DNA of 64,000 nt from an uncultured Candidatus Saccharibacteria bacterium (GCA_947302355.1 CAMYUU010000002.1:1-64000), one strand, 5' to 3'; counted from the stretch's first letter, positions 19,423 through 29,100 are shown. Notes: generated by a model not told the origin, from the letters alone. Numbers and translations are program-made.

Positions 19423-21147
19423 ATGAAAAATAAAAAGTGTAAATATATATTTGTAACTGGTGGCGTGCTGTCTGGGGTAGGTAAGGGAATCACGGCAGCT
19501 AGCATGGGAGCGATTCTGAAGGCAAAGGGTTATAAAGTAACCATGCAAAAATGCGACCCGTATCTAAATGTAGATGCGGGTCTTTTAAATCCGGTGGAGC
19601 ATGGTGAGTGCTATGTGACGCATGATGGGGTTGAAACGGATCTTGATCTTGGGCACTATGAAAGGTTTTTGGATTTTGAAACTAATAAATATTCAATCAC
19701 GTTGTCAGGTTCAATTTATAAGGAGTTGATTGAAAGAGAGCGCGCTGGAGGATTTCATGGCAAGACTGTGCAGCTAGTGCCGCATTTTACGAATTTGGTT
19801 TGCGAAAAAATTGAAAAAGCTTCGGCGGAGAGTGATATTCATATAGTAGAAATCGGTGGTACGGTGGGGGACTATGAGGGGTTACCGTTTATTGAGGCGA
19901 TTAGATTGTTTGCGAACAAAGTGGGTCGGCGAAATTGTCTGTATGTTTCGGTGGTATATGTACCATTCATTCATACGTCAAACGAATTGAAAACTAAGCC
20001 TGCGCAGAACGCGTTGAAGGATTTGCGTGGTTTTGGAATAATACCAGATATTGTATGCGTAAGGACAGAAGAGCCGTGTCCTAGGGCGATTTGCGAAAAA
20101 ATAGCAGCGTTTTCGGGGATTGAATCGGAAGCAGTGCTTAATTTGCCGGATATTAAATCGGTATATGATGTACCATTCAACGTGTTGAAGTCCGGAGTAC
20201 TAGAAATATTAAATGATTTTGTGGGTGATGAAGTGGAGCCGGACATGTCGCGCTGGAAAGAATTTTCTAGGAGGAGGGGACGTGAATACGCGAAAACTGT
20301 ACGAATCGGGTTGGTAGCGAAATATGTAGGAAATGACGATACGTATATGTGCGTGACAGAAGCATTAAAAGCTGCGGCAGCGTGGAATAATGTCAATCTC
20401 GACCTCAAATGGATCAATGCAGAAGAGCTAGGTCAGGCGTTAGCGAATGCCCCTTCGGGGCACGTTCCAGGCCACTCTGGCCAAGTCTTTATGTCCTCAC
20501 AGGAGTATTCGCCAACGCTTGACCTACTTCGGTCATGTGATGGCATTGTGGTGCCGGGAGGGTTTGGTAAGAGGGGGACGGAGGGGAAGATAATGGCGGC
20601 GGAGTATGCACTAGAAAACGATGTCCCGTACCTTGGTTTGTGTTTGGGGCTACAGGTGGCTTGTATTGCAGCGGCGCGCAAAGGCGGCGTAAAAGATGCC
20701 AATTCAGAAGAGTTTGGTGCTAGCGAAAAAAAGAAAAATAATGTTATTTATATTATGGAGGACCAAAAAGGTAAAGAATCTACTGGTGGCACAATGAGGT
20801 TGGGCAACTATACGGCGCGCTTAGTGCCAAAATCAAAAACCGAGAAGATTTATAAAAAATATAATTATGGGGAAGAAAAAGATGGTTATGAGGTAATAGA
20901 AAGACATCGTCATCGTTATGAAGTTAATCAGAAATTCTTGCCGGAAATAGAGAAGGCGGGAGTATTGGCTTCTGGCTTTTCGCCAGACGGCAAGTTGGTG
21001 GAATTTGTGGAAGCGCCGAAGTGTAAGTTCTTTGTAGCGACTCAGGCGCATCCGGAGTTTAAATCTCGCCCGCTTAACGTGCATCCGTTATTTATGGAAT
21101 TCATGAAGACTGCAAAACAATCTTTGCCGAAAGATGAATCGAGATAA
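19423..21147 (+). CDS. pyrG: CTP synthase with an in-frame insertion element
   Basis: KYIFVTGGVLSGVGKGITAASMGAILKAKGYKV; VPGGFGKRGTEGKI; GLCLGLQVACIA. ORF track extends to 19399; ATG at 19423 preferred. Confidence 0.95.
   Translation: MKNKKCKYIFVTGGVLSGVGKGITAASMGAILKAKGYKVTMQKCDPYLNVDAGLLNPVEHGECYVTHDGVETDLDLGHYERFLDFETNKYSITLSGSIYKELIERERAGGFHGKTVQLVPHFTNLVCEKIEKASAESDIHIVEIGGTVGDYEGLPFIEAIRLFANKVGRRNCLYVSVVYVPFIHTSNELKTKPAQNALKDLRGFGIIPDIVCVRTEEPCPRAICEKIAAFSGIESEAVLNLPDIKSVYDVPFNVLKSGVLEILNDFVGDEVEPDMSRWKEFSRRRGREYAKTVRIGLVAKYVGNDDTYMCVTEALKAAAAWNNVNLDLKWINAEELGQALANAPSGHVPGHSGQVFMSSQEYSPTLDLLRSCDGIVVPGGFGKRGTEGKIMAAEYALENDVPYLGLCLGLQVACIAAARKGGVKDANSEEFGASEKKKNNVIYIMEDQKGKESTGGTMRLGNYTARLVPKSKTEKIYKKYNYGEEKDGYEVIERHRHRYEVNQKFLPEIEKAGVLASGFSPDGKLVEFVEAPKCKFFVATQAHPEFKSRPLNVHPLFMEFMKTAKQSLPKDESR
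20429..20526 (+). repeat. Palindromic insertion element copy 1 (in-frame in pyrG)
   Basis: Arms TAGGTCAGGCGTTAGCGAAT / ATTCGCCAACGCTTGACCTA (inverted, 18/20) flanking core ...GGGGCACGTTCCAGGCCACTCTGGCCAAGTCTTTATGTCC... Confidence 0.75.
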
Positions 21148-21170
21148 AATGTTTATGCTATAATATAAAT

Positions 21171-22793
21171 ATGTACGAAAATGAAATTCAGATAAAGAGA
21201 CGCGATAATGAGGAGCGCGTAACTGCGGAGCGTGCGCGGGTTTTGCGATTACCATATCTGGATACGCGTAATTTTGAGAGTACTATCCCGTTAACCGAGG
21301 GAGTTATGAGCGTGCAAGAAATGCGCAAAGATCATATCATTCCATTACAGGAAGGTGGCGGCGAGGAGCATTATCAATTTATGGTTACCAGCAGGACCCC
21401 GAGATCGTTGATTGAAAATAAGCGTCGCGAATATACAGATGAAGGCGAGCGAGCCGATTTCTTCTTGATTTCTGAATCGGCATACAATGTGTTTATGTTG
21501 CGTTATGATCCGCCGCGTGAAGTGCATTATGACGATATTAAGATTGCGGGTGAAGGGGATTCTGAAACAATTTCGAGTGTATCGGAAACGTTGGCTACGG
21601 TTTCCACTGAAAAAGTTTTTGATTTCTTGCTCGATCAGGCCGACAAATTAGGTGCATCCGATATTCATATTGAGAACTTACGTGACACTATTAGGATTCG
21701 TATGCGTGTGGATGGGATTTTGCATCCAGTGGCAAATATTGATAGAGACAGATATAGGGTTTTTATGGGTGAGTTGAGTTCGCGAGCGAATGTATCTACT
21801 GCCTCGAATGAGCCTCAGTCTGGCCATATGCAAAAGGAAATCATAAACGGTGATTCTAGTCATATATTAAATATTCGCGTAGAAACGATTCCAACTATGT
21901 ATGGGCAAGACGCAGTATTAAGATTATTCAACTTCGACGAATCACTTTTAAATTTGGATCTTTTGGGTCTATCGAAGGAAGAATTTGAAACGTTGAATGA
22001 AGTTATTTCGCATCCAAGAGGATTAGTACTGATGGTGGGACCGACTGGTTCTGGTAAATCCACTACGCTTTATTCTATGCTTAATGCACTAAATTCTACA
22101 GATCGTAAAATTATTACTTTGGAAGATCCAATTGAATATGGAATAAGCGGGATTTCGCAGATACCAATTAACACTAATAATGGCGGATCTTTCGCTGAAG
22201 GACTAAGAAGTGTACTTAGGCTTGATCCGGATGTAGTAATGGTGGGTGAGATTCGCGATTCGGATACGGCTAAAACTGCTATTCAGGCTTCAATCACTGG
22301 CCATCTGGTGTTATCTACTTTTCATGCCAATAATACTGCGGCGGCTTTTTCGCGTATGATTGATTTGATTGGTGTGAATCCGATTTTTTCAAGTTCGATT
22401 CGATTGGTAATGGCTCAGCGTTTGGTGCGTAAGCTAGCCGATTCGAAAATGTCACGGCCCGCTACGGAGGCGGAGATTAGATATATCCATGGTGTATTGG
22501 CAGACGTTCCGCAGGATAAGCTGGCGGATATTAATTTGGATAACATTACGCTTTACGATCCTGTCCCGGTAGAAAATGCTCCATTTGGTTTTAGCGGGAG
22601 GACGGTAATCGTAGAGCAATTGATTATTTCTGACGACATACAGGCATATATTAGAGGCGATGTTACGGATATCAATACTAAGGCGATAGAGGAAACAGCC
22701 AAGAAGAACGGTATGTTGACGCTTGAACAAAAAGGCGTATTGGCGGCTTTACGTGGTGAAACAACGTTAGAAGAAATTTCACGCGTTATATAA
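21171..22793 (+). CDS. pilB: Type IV pilus assembly / type II secretion ATPase (PilB/GspE family)
   Basis: Walker A GPTGSGKSTTLYSML, ITLEDPIEYGISGISQIPIN, DPDVVMVGEIRDSDTAKTAIQAS, TFHANN. Confidence 0.93.
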   Translation: MYENEIQIKRRDNEERVTAERARVLRLPYLDTRNFESTIPLTEGVMSVQEMRKDHIIPLQEGGGEEHYQFMVTSRTPRSLIENKRREYTDEGERADFFLISESAYNVFMLRYDPPREVHYDDIKIAGEGDSETISSVSETLATVSTEKVFDFLLDQADKLGASDIHIENLRDTIRIRMRVDGILHPVANIDRDRYRVFMGELSSRANVSTASNEPQSGHMQKEIINGDSSHILNIRVETIPTMYGQDAVLRLFNFDESLLNLDLLGLSKEEFETLNEVISHPRGLVLMVGPTGSGKSTTLYSMLNALNSTDRKIITLEDPIEYGISGISQIPINTNNGGSFAEGLRSVLRLDPDVVMVGEIRDSDTAKTAIQASITGHLVLSTFHANNTAAAFSRMIDLIGVNPIFSSSIRLVMAQRLVRKLADSKMSRPATEAEIRYIHGVLADVPQDKLADINLDNITLYDPVPVENAPFGFSGRTVIVEQLIISDDIQAYIRGDVTDINTKAIEETAKKNGMLTLEQKGVLAALRGETTLEEISRVI

Positions 22794-22811
22794 TGTGATA
22801 TAATATTGGTT

Positions 22812-23558
22812 ATGAGTGAAAAAGTAGTTTCTGATTATAATGGTTATGATTATAAAAAAGAATTCTGGGAAAATGTAGATCGCGAATACGAAGACCAGGC
22901 TGATCGTATGGCAATTCGTAAGCTGCTACCTAAGAGAATGGATAAATTTGCTGATATTGGTGGGGGCTATGGGCGGCTAGCTAATGAATACTTGAAAAGG
23001 GCCCACAAAGTTTATTTGTTTGATTATTCAAAATCTGAGCTAGCTCAGGCTAAGGAGATTTATGGAGATAAAATTGAAACTAAGGCGGGCGATATTTATA
23101 AGCTTCCATTCAAAGACGGCGAACTTGACGGACTAATGATGATTCGTGTAACTCATCACTTGAGGTATATGAAAAAAGCTATGGCTGAATTATACAGAGT
23201 GCTTAAGCCTGGCGGTGTGGCGGTAATTGAAGTAGCGAATAAAAGAACTTTGCCAAAGATAGCTAGGTTTGTGACGGGGCGGAGTAAAGTAAATCCGTTT
23301 GATAAAAAGGTAGCTAATTATAAAGACATTAGTAAAGATGGATTTTACAATTACCATCCGAAGTATGTCGAAGAGATTTTTGACAAAACTGGATTTGATA
23401 TTGAAAAAGTGTTGTCGGTTTCGAATTTTAGAAGTAGGGCATTAAAAAAGTTTTTTGGTACTGAAAAATTAGTGAAGATGGAAAATGGGGCGCAGCAGGT
23501 GCTAGCGCCAATTAGATTTGCGCCGTCAATTTATTATAAATTGCGAAAACCAGAATAA
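22812..23558 (+). CDS. Class I SAM-dependent methyltransferase
   Basis: FADIGGGYGRLANEYLKRAHKVYLFDYS, MAELYRVLKPGGVAVIEVAN; tataat-N7-ATG at 22812. Confidence 0.88.
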   Translation: MSEKVVSDYNGYDYKKEFWENVDREYEDQADRMAIRKLLPKRMDKFADIGGGYGRLANEYLKRAHKVYLFDYSKSELAQAKEIYGDKIETKAGDIYKLPFKDGELDGLMMIRVTHHLRYMKKAMAELYRVLKPGGVAVIEVANKRTLPKIARFVTGRSKVNPFDKKVANYKDISKDGFYNYHPKYVEEIFDKTGFDIEKVLSVSNFRSRALKKFFGTEKLVKMENGAQQVLAPIRFAPSIYYKLRKPE

Positions 23559-23609
23559 TAGGTTATAATATAAGGTATGGGGTTGTCGGCCTGAGGTCGT
23601 CGCCTCTTT

Positions 23610-23684
23610 GGGGTCGTCGTTCAACGGATAGGACATATCCCCTCTAAGGATACAATGATGGTTCGATTCCATCCGGCCCTACCA
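23610..23684 (+). tRNA. tRNA-Arg (anticodon TCT)
   Basis: GGGGTCG-TC-GTTCAACGGATAGGAC-A-TATCC-ccTCTaa-GGATA...CGGCCCT-ACCA; G1-U72 and C33. Confidence 0.85.
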
Positions 23685-23774
23685 AATAAATAGAAGCCAT
23701 TTAGGGCTTATATTTATTTGGTAAAAACTTAAAAAAAGTTTTGTTATTCATCTAGCTTATGTTATAATGAAATC

Positions 23775-25073
23775 ATGAAGAGATACGCAGCGATTTTGGT
23801 TTTGTTATTGATTTTTTCTGTAGGTTGCATTGGCGACAAGGAGTCTGCCTCTGCTTTGACTTATCAGGATGAGCTGGATGTGTCTTTTGTGTTTAATTCT
23901 TCGATTTCCCTCTCGGTATCGTCTAATAATCTTGTGATTTCGGATTTGTCGCCAGGCACTTATGCTAACAGTAATATTATCACAGTTACGGCTTCATCCA
24001 ATAATGCCACTGGTTATAAATTGACCGCTACGGCTGGGGACGGCACTACTTATCAGAATACTGATTTAGTGGACGACGGTAATAGCTTCACGAGTCTAGC
24101 TACTAGTGGCGGCGTTAGTTCAATGTCTTTGGCTGATGCTAGCCAGAATGGTAGATGGGGATATAGCTTTTCTACTGACTCGGGGACCACTTGGAGAAAT
24201 GCTAATACTAGCACTGGTTATTCGGGCTTGCCGTACTATACTGCTGCAGGCAAGCAAATCCTTTCCGCTAATAGTAACGGCACTAGCAGTGTCCAATTCA
24301 AGATTGGTGCCAAGGCTAATACCGCTCAGTCAGCTGGCACTTATCGGAATGTAATTAATTTCGTAGCGGTGGTAAATCCTGGGGGCGGAGTGAGGAATTA
24401 TGCTGTAAACTATAATGATACTTCCGGTGATTCGAGCAATGTTCATAATATGCCTGCACGACAGACTGGGATAATGACAGATAATGGTTTTTATCTGTCA
24501 AGTGATGAGCCATATTATTTAGATGGATACGATATGCTGTTCCATGGTTGGTGTACGGAGCAAGTTTTGCCGGGTTATGAATGTTCTACTGCCGACGGCG
24601 ACGAATATTATCCTGGCGGTTTCTTCGATGACACTAATGATGGTGGAAATTCGGGTGAATGGGATTTTTATACGACCTGGATGTTTCCCCTTTCTATACA
24701 GAATAATAGCGAGTATTGGGTCGATGAATATACTATAGATGGTCCTGCTGTCGATATCTATAATACCTGGATAAGAGATTATGGGGGTGGTGATGGTAGT
24801 TGTGCTAACTTTTCTGGAGGTTTTAGTGCGGAGATTCCGTTTGGATGCGGTACTGGCGGTTTGTATTATCTTGGACCTTTAACTTTGACGATAGGTACTC
24901 CACCGTCAAGCTGTACTGACGATTGGCATTGGAGCGCGGATGTTTACAATTGGACTACCGATACGCTTTTAGAAACCTATACTGGAGTTTATTCCGAGGA
25001 AGGTGAGAATTCGTTCGAGTTGGATCCAGGCGTTTATTATGATATTTATATTACAGGCACATGTGGGCCATAG
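23775..25073 (+). CDS. Secreted surface protein
   Basis: Lipoprotein/signal-like MKRYAAILVLLLIFSVGCIG; Ser/Asn-rich beta-type region ISLSVSSNNLVISDLSPGTYANSNIITVTASSNNATGY. Confidence 0.75.
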   Translation: MKRYAAILVLLLIFSVGCIGDKESASALTYQDELDVSFVFNSSISLSVSSNNLVISDLSPGTYANSNIITVTASSNNATGYKLTATAGDGTTYQNTDLVDDGNSFTSLATSGGVSSMSLADASQNGRWGYSFSTDSGTTWRNANTSTGYSGLPYYTAAGKQILSANSNGTSSVQFKIGAKANTAQSAGTYRNVINFVAVVNPGGGVRNYAVNYNDTSGDSSNVHNMPARQTGIMTDNGFYLSSDEPYYLDGYDMLFHGWCTEQVLPGYECSTADGDEYYPGGFFDDTNDGGNSGEWDFYTTWMFPLSIQNNSEYWVDEYTIDGPAVDIYNTWIRDYGGGDGSCANFSGGFSAEIPFGCGTGGLYYLGPLTLTIGTPPSSCTDDWHWSADVYNWTTDTLLETYTGVYSEEGENSFELDPGVYYDIYITGTCGP

Positions 25074-25158
25074 CCTAGTTGGCTTGAGTCAATGGTTATT
25101 GACGAGTGCGCAGGATTGTTATATTTGAGACAGGGTTTGTGATTGTTATTGGACGTTA

Positions 25159-27051
25159 TTAGTCTTCTTCTGGGATGATGGCGAGTGAGAGCTCGTCTAG
25201 TTGGGATTCGTCTACCGTAGAAGGTGAATTCATCATGAGGTCTACGCCGGAACCGTTTTTCGGGAAAGCGACGATATCGCGAATATTGTCTACTGACTCT
25301 AGGACCATAAAGATACGATCTAGGCCTGGGGCACAGCCTGCGTGAGGAGGGGCGCCAAATTTAAAGGCGTTTAACATGCCACCGAAACGTGATTCAACGT
25401 ATTCGTTGTTGTAGCCCAAGATATTAAAGACCTTGTACATTATTTCAGGATTATAATTGCGGACGGCGCCAGAACAAACTTCATAACCATTCATTACCAT
25501 GTCGAATTGGTCGGCTTTAATCGCGAGGAGGCTTTGCAAGCGATTTTTCGAGCCCGTTCGCTCGCCCGTCTTTACGGGGAGCTCACTCTCGCTCAGGCAG
25601 CTGCCCTCGCGGGGCATGCTCGTTAAATCGCTTGCACAAGCCTCCTCAAGAGTATTGAGGCCGCCTTTCGGCATGGAGAATGGGTTATGACCGAAATCGA
25701 GTTTATTATTTTTTTCGTCCCATTCGTAAAATGGAAAATCAATTACCCAGGCATAAGAAACTTCTTTTGGATTTTTGAGATTAAAATGATCGGCAAACGC
25801 AATGCGGAGTTCGCCTAGGACTTTATTGACCTTGGTACGGGTATCGGCGCCAAAGAATACAGCGTCACCAGTACTAGCACCGGTAATCTTTTGAATGCTT
25901 TTGATTTCGTCTTCGGTCATGAATTTGAGGATTGGGGATTTGGCGCCTTCTTCCGTATATAGTATATATGCGAGACCGCCGGCGCCGAGTTTGCGAGCTT
26001 GCTCGGTAAAATCATCAATTTCACGGCGAGTGAGGGAAGCGGCGCCTTTAACTAAGAGGGCTTTTACGCATTCGGTCTTGAAAACTTTAAAGTCGGTATC
26101 TTTGAAAACATCGGTAAGATTAATTAATTCCATACCATAGCGTAAATCTGGTTTGTCGGTGCCATAGGTATCCATGGCAAAGTCATAAGGAAGGCATGGA
26201 ATCTTGCTGCCATTTTTAAGATATTCTTTAGCTGGCTCGGAGTTCATGACGAGTTTTTTGTCACTAAACTTAGTAGCAAGGTCGATAAAAAGAGGTTCAA
26301 TCTCGGCGCGTACTGTTTCGCCGTTATCGACGAAGGACATTTCCATATCTAGCTGATAGAAATCACCATATAATCTATCGGCGCGAGGATCTTCATCGCG
26401 GAAACAGGGGGCGATTTGGAAGTATTTGTCTACACCGCCCACCATCAAAAGTTGCTTGAATTGCTGAGGCGCTTGAGGTAAAGCGTAAAATTTTCCTGGA
26501 TGTAGGCGTGATGGGACGAGGAAGTCACGAGCACCTTCAGGGGAAGAGTTAGCGAGGATTGGGGTGGTAATTTCAGTAAAATCTCGATTGTACATGAAAT
26601 CGCGAATAAAGCGATAGTAATCGGAGCGACGCTTTAAGAGGTTTTGCATACTTGGGCGTCTTAAATCTAGATAGCGATATTTGAGACGCATTTCTTCGGA
26701 AGATTTTTCGCCATCATCATGTGTATTGACTGGGAGGGGCTCAGATTTATTGAGAAGCTCAAGAGTATCTACGACTAGTTCGATTTTACCGGTAGGAATG
26801 TGAGGGTTAATCAGGCCTGGTTCGCGTTCGCGCATCTTGCCGGTGGCTTTTAAGACGAATTCGTCGCGTACGGTTTCGGCGAGTTTGAAAGAAGATTCAT
26901 TTTCTGGTGTGACTACTAACTGAATAATGCCGGTATGATCACGAAGATCGATAAAAATCAAACCACCGTGGTCGCGTCGGGAATTAACCCAGCCTTCTAC
27001 GGTAACAGATTTTCCTAAAAACTTATCTAGTTGGTTTGCTAAAATTCTCAT
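25159..27051 (-). CDS. aspS: Aspartyl-tRNA synthetase with an in-frame insertion element
   Basis: VEGWVNSRRDHGGLIFIDLRDHTGIIQLV, FRDEDPRADRLYGDFYQLDMEM, GAPPHAGCAPGLDRIFMVL. Confidence 0.96.
   Translation of the reverse strand: MRILANQLDKFLGKSVTVEGWVNSRRDHGGLIFIDLRDHTGIIQLVVTPENESSFKLAETVRDEFVLKATGKMREREPGLINPHIPTGKIELVVDTLELLNKSEPLPVNTHDDGEKSSEEMRLKYRYLDLRRPSMQNLLKRRSDYYRFIRDFMYNRDFTEITTPILANSSPEGARDFLVPSRLHPGKFYALPQAPQQFKQLLMVGGVDKYFQIAPCFRDEDPRADRLYGDFYQLDMEMSFVDNGETVRAEIEPLFIDLATKFSDKKLVMNSEPAKEYLKNGSKIPCLPYDFAMDTYGTDKPDLRYGMELINLTDVFKDTDFKVFKTECVKALLVKGAASLTRREIDDFTEQARKLGAGGLAYILYTEEGAKSPILKFMTEDEIKSIQKITGASTGDAVFFGADTRTKVNKVLGELRIAFADHFNLKNPKEVSYAWVIDFPFYEWDEKNNKLDFGHNPFSMPKGGLNTLEEACASDLTSMPREGSCLSESELPVKTGERTGSKNRLQSLLAIKADQFDMVMNGYEVCSGAVRNYNPEIMYKVFNILGYNNEYVESRFGGMLNAFKFGAPPHAGCAPGLDRIFMVLESVDNIRDIVAFPKNGSGVDLMMNSPSTVDESQLDELSLAIIPEED
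25525..25647. repeat. Palindromic insertion element copy 4 (in-frame in aspS)
   Basis: Arms GAGGAGGCTTTGCAAGCGATTT / AAATCGCTTGCACAAGCCTCCTC are inverted; GC-rich core containing CTCGCCCGTCTTTACGGGG. Confidence 0.65.
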
Positions 27052-27207
27052 AGGGTATATTATACCATAAATATGTGGAAATCTTTGTGTGTGATTGGGA
27101 GTGCGGTATTGATTAAAGATTGATAAAAAATGAAAAAGGCAGGGGATTGGCTCTCCTGCCTTTTTCCGGGGGAAACATCGTTATTTCTCTTCATATTGTT
27201 TACCGCG

Positions 27208-27489
27208 TTACTCGTTGTTGTCCGTTGGTCTTTCGGAAACCCATTCTCCAAAGGAGATTGAAAGAAACGCTAGCGACAATGTGAAGATAAGCGACATGAC
27301 AGCGAAGCGTGTCGTATATCCTTCGTCGCGAGCCAGACAATGCACTGCGATGCCTAACCCTAAACACCAGGTGAGGCGCCCGAATATTTTTATCTCTGGG
27401 TCGTTCTTCTTGCAGTTGAGGATGAAAAGCATGAAGGCGATGAGCATGAAAATTGCCCCATCACCCATGCAAACAAGATAGCTATTCAT
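27208..27489 (-). CDS. Small membrane protein (93 aa)
   Basis: Hydrophobic segments; minus-strand TTGCAA-N17-TATAAT and SD upstream. Confidence 0.6.
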   Translation of the reverse strand: MNSYLVCMGDGAIFMLIAFMLFILNCKKNDPEIKIFGRLTWCLGLGIAVHCLARDEGYTTRFAVMSLIFTLSLAFLSISFGEWVSERPTDNNE

Positions 27490-27569
27490 TTTTTCCTCCG
27501 GTTCTTAAGGTGCAAGTAATTCTTTCTAATTATAACATATAGTTATAATAATTGCAAGAATTCTTATAC

Positions 27570-28142
27570 TTATCCGAGTAGATAATCCAGAAGCATCTGG
27601 ATGGTGAAAAAGCCTGCGAGAGTATTTTTTTTATCTAGGACGAGAAAATAGTAGCTATTAGTGCGTTCAATTTCTTCGACAGCAAATTTGAGAGAATCAG
27701 TATCATGGAGATAATAAACGTCTTTAGACATGTATTTTTCGGCGCGGTCAGTTTTTTTGATTTCTAAGGCGTTTAGAGCTTCGGTATGAATGATGCCTTT
27801 GACCTTTTCCTTATTGTCTACGACTGGGAAATTAGTGAAGCCAGATTTATATAGTTTGTCTAGCGTGAGGGGGCCAAGGATGTCTTTAGAATTGACGAAA
27901 ACCATTTCTTCCTTACTGACCATGAGCTGTCCGACTTGGCGCTCGTCGAAACACATGATGGCGGCAATGCGGTTGCGATCTTTGGTGCTTAAAATATTTT
28001 TAGGGGTGCGCTGTAAGACACCGATGAATTCCTCGAGAGTTTTGGGGGTATATTTTGGCTCGATTTTAGGGGGGTGCTCGCGATATTTTTCGAGCTTCGG
28101 ATCAAGAAATTTGACAAACTTTTGCAAAAACCTAAACCACAT
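27570..28142 (-). CDS. CBS-domain protein
   Basis: Two CBS-like segments (DKLYKSGFTNFPVVDNKEKVKGIIHTEALNAL; DSLKFAVEEIERTNSYYFLVLDKKNTLAGFFTIQMLLDYLL). Confidence 0.75.
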   Translation of the reverse strand: MWFRFLQKFVKFLDPKLEKYREHPPKIEPKYTPKTLEEFIGVLQRTPKNILSTKDRNRIAAIMCFDERQVGQLMVSKEEMVFVNSKDILGPLTLDKLYKSGFTNFPVVDNKEKVKGIIHTEALNALEIKKTDRAEKYMSKDVYYLHDTDSLKFAVEEIERTNSYYFLVLDKKNTLAGFFTIQMLLDYLLG

Positions 28143-28174
28143 GATATTATGTATTATAGCATAAAGGAGTTATT

Positions 28175-28930
28175 ATGAAAAAATACAAGGGTTTTTCGGT
28201 GTTAGGTGTTTTGATTGGTGTTGTCGTGGTAGCTTTGCTTGGGTTAGCTACTTATGTCGTAATAGACGGTAATAATAAAGCGGTTGATTACAGTAAATAT
28301 GATTTTAATACGATTATTGAAGCAAATGATGATAACGGAAATATTGGTGACCACGTGAAAGGTTCGCCAGATGCTCCAGTCATAATATTCGAATATGCAG
28401 ATTATCAATGTCCTGGATGCGCTTCGATTAATCCACGCGTTAATAAGGTAGTTGAACAGTTGGATGGCAAGTTAGCGGTGGTTTATAGAAGCTTCTTACT
28501 TTCTTATCATCAAAACGGCACTGCTGCGGCGTCGGCAGTAGAGGCGGCTGGATTACAAGGTTATTGGAAAGAATATGCGAATAAAGTGTTTGAGTCGCAA
28601 GATGAATGGGAGTATGCCGATGCCTCCAAGAGGACGGAACTCTTTAATGGCTATTTTGTAGAAGTAACTGGTGGTAAGGGTGATGTAGATAAATTTAATG
28701 AGGATATTAAATCTGAGTCGGTTTCCAAGAAAATTAGTTTTGATATGGGTATTGGTAAGAGAGTGAATGTAGAGGGAACACCGGCTTTTTATATTGATGG
28801 CCAGTTGATTCCATGGGGAAGTGAAGGCAGTGTAGAAATCAATGGTGAGGTTATTTCGTGGGAATCGGCAAGAACTGGTGATGAATTTGTAAAGTTAATA
28901 AAAGACATAGTAGCGGCTAAATTAAAATAA
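28175..28930 (+). CDS. DsbA-family thiol-disulfide oxidoreductase, membrane anchored
   Basis: N-terminal TM; FEYADYQCPGCASINPRVNKVVEQL (CPGC), GTPAFYIDGQLIPWG. Confidence 0.88.
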   Translation: MKKYKGFSVLGVLIGVVVVALLGLATYVVIDGNNKAVDYSKYDFNTIIEANDDNGNIGDHVKGSPDAPVIIFEYADYQCPGCASINPRVNKVVEQLDGKLAVVYRSFLLSYHQNGTAAASAVEAAGLQGYWKEYANKVFESQDEWEYADASKRTELFNGYFVEVTGGKGDVDKFNEDIKSESVSKKISFDMGIGKRVNVEGTPAFYIDGQLIPWGSEGSVEINGEVISWESARTGDEFVKLIKDIVAAKLK

Positions 28931-29008
28931 CCGAGGGATGCTTATTGTCTGTGCTTGGCTATCCTGGGTTGGGTAGCTAAGCATACAAGCTTGCCTCGGT
29001 TATTTTAG
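28921..29008 (+). terminator. Large two-tier hairpin downstream of the dsbA-like gene
   Basis: TTAAAATAACCGAGG ... CCTCGGTTATTTTAGA enclosing TGTGCTTGGCTATCC/GGGTAGCTAAGCATACA. Confidence 0.6.
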
Positions 29009-29013
29009 ATTGT

Positions 29014-29100
29014 TTAAATTTCGATAAACTCTTGCCAGGCGGCAGGAGGTATCTTTGACTCTTGACGACCGTGAGATCGTTTCAGTCGTTTGATACGCAT
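29014..29100 (-). CDS. Candidate 28-aa basic mini-protein (MRIKRLKRSHGRQESKIPPAAWQEFIEI)
   Basis: SD aaggag before ATG; frame extends upstream without stop (...NLCEVGAVVRAKNIKEKIRY), so the start may be further 5'. Confidence 0.35.
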   Translation of the reverse strand: MRIKRLKRSHGRQESKIPPAAWQEFIEI

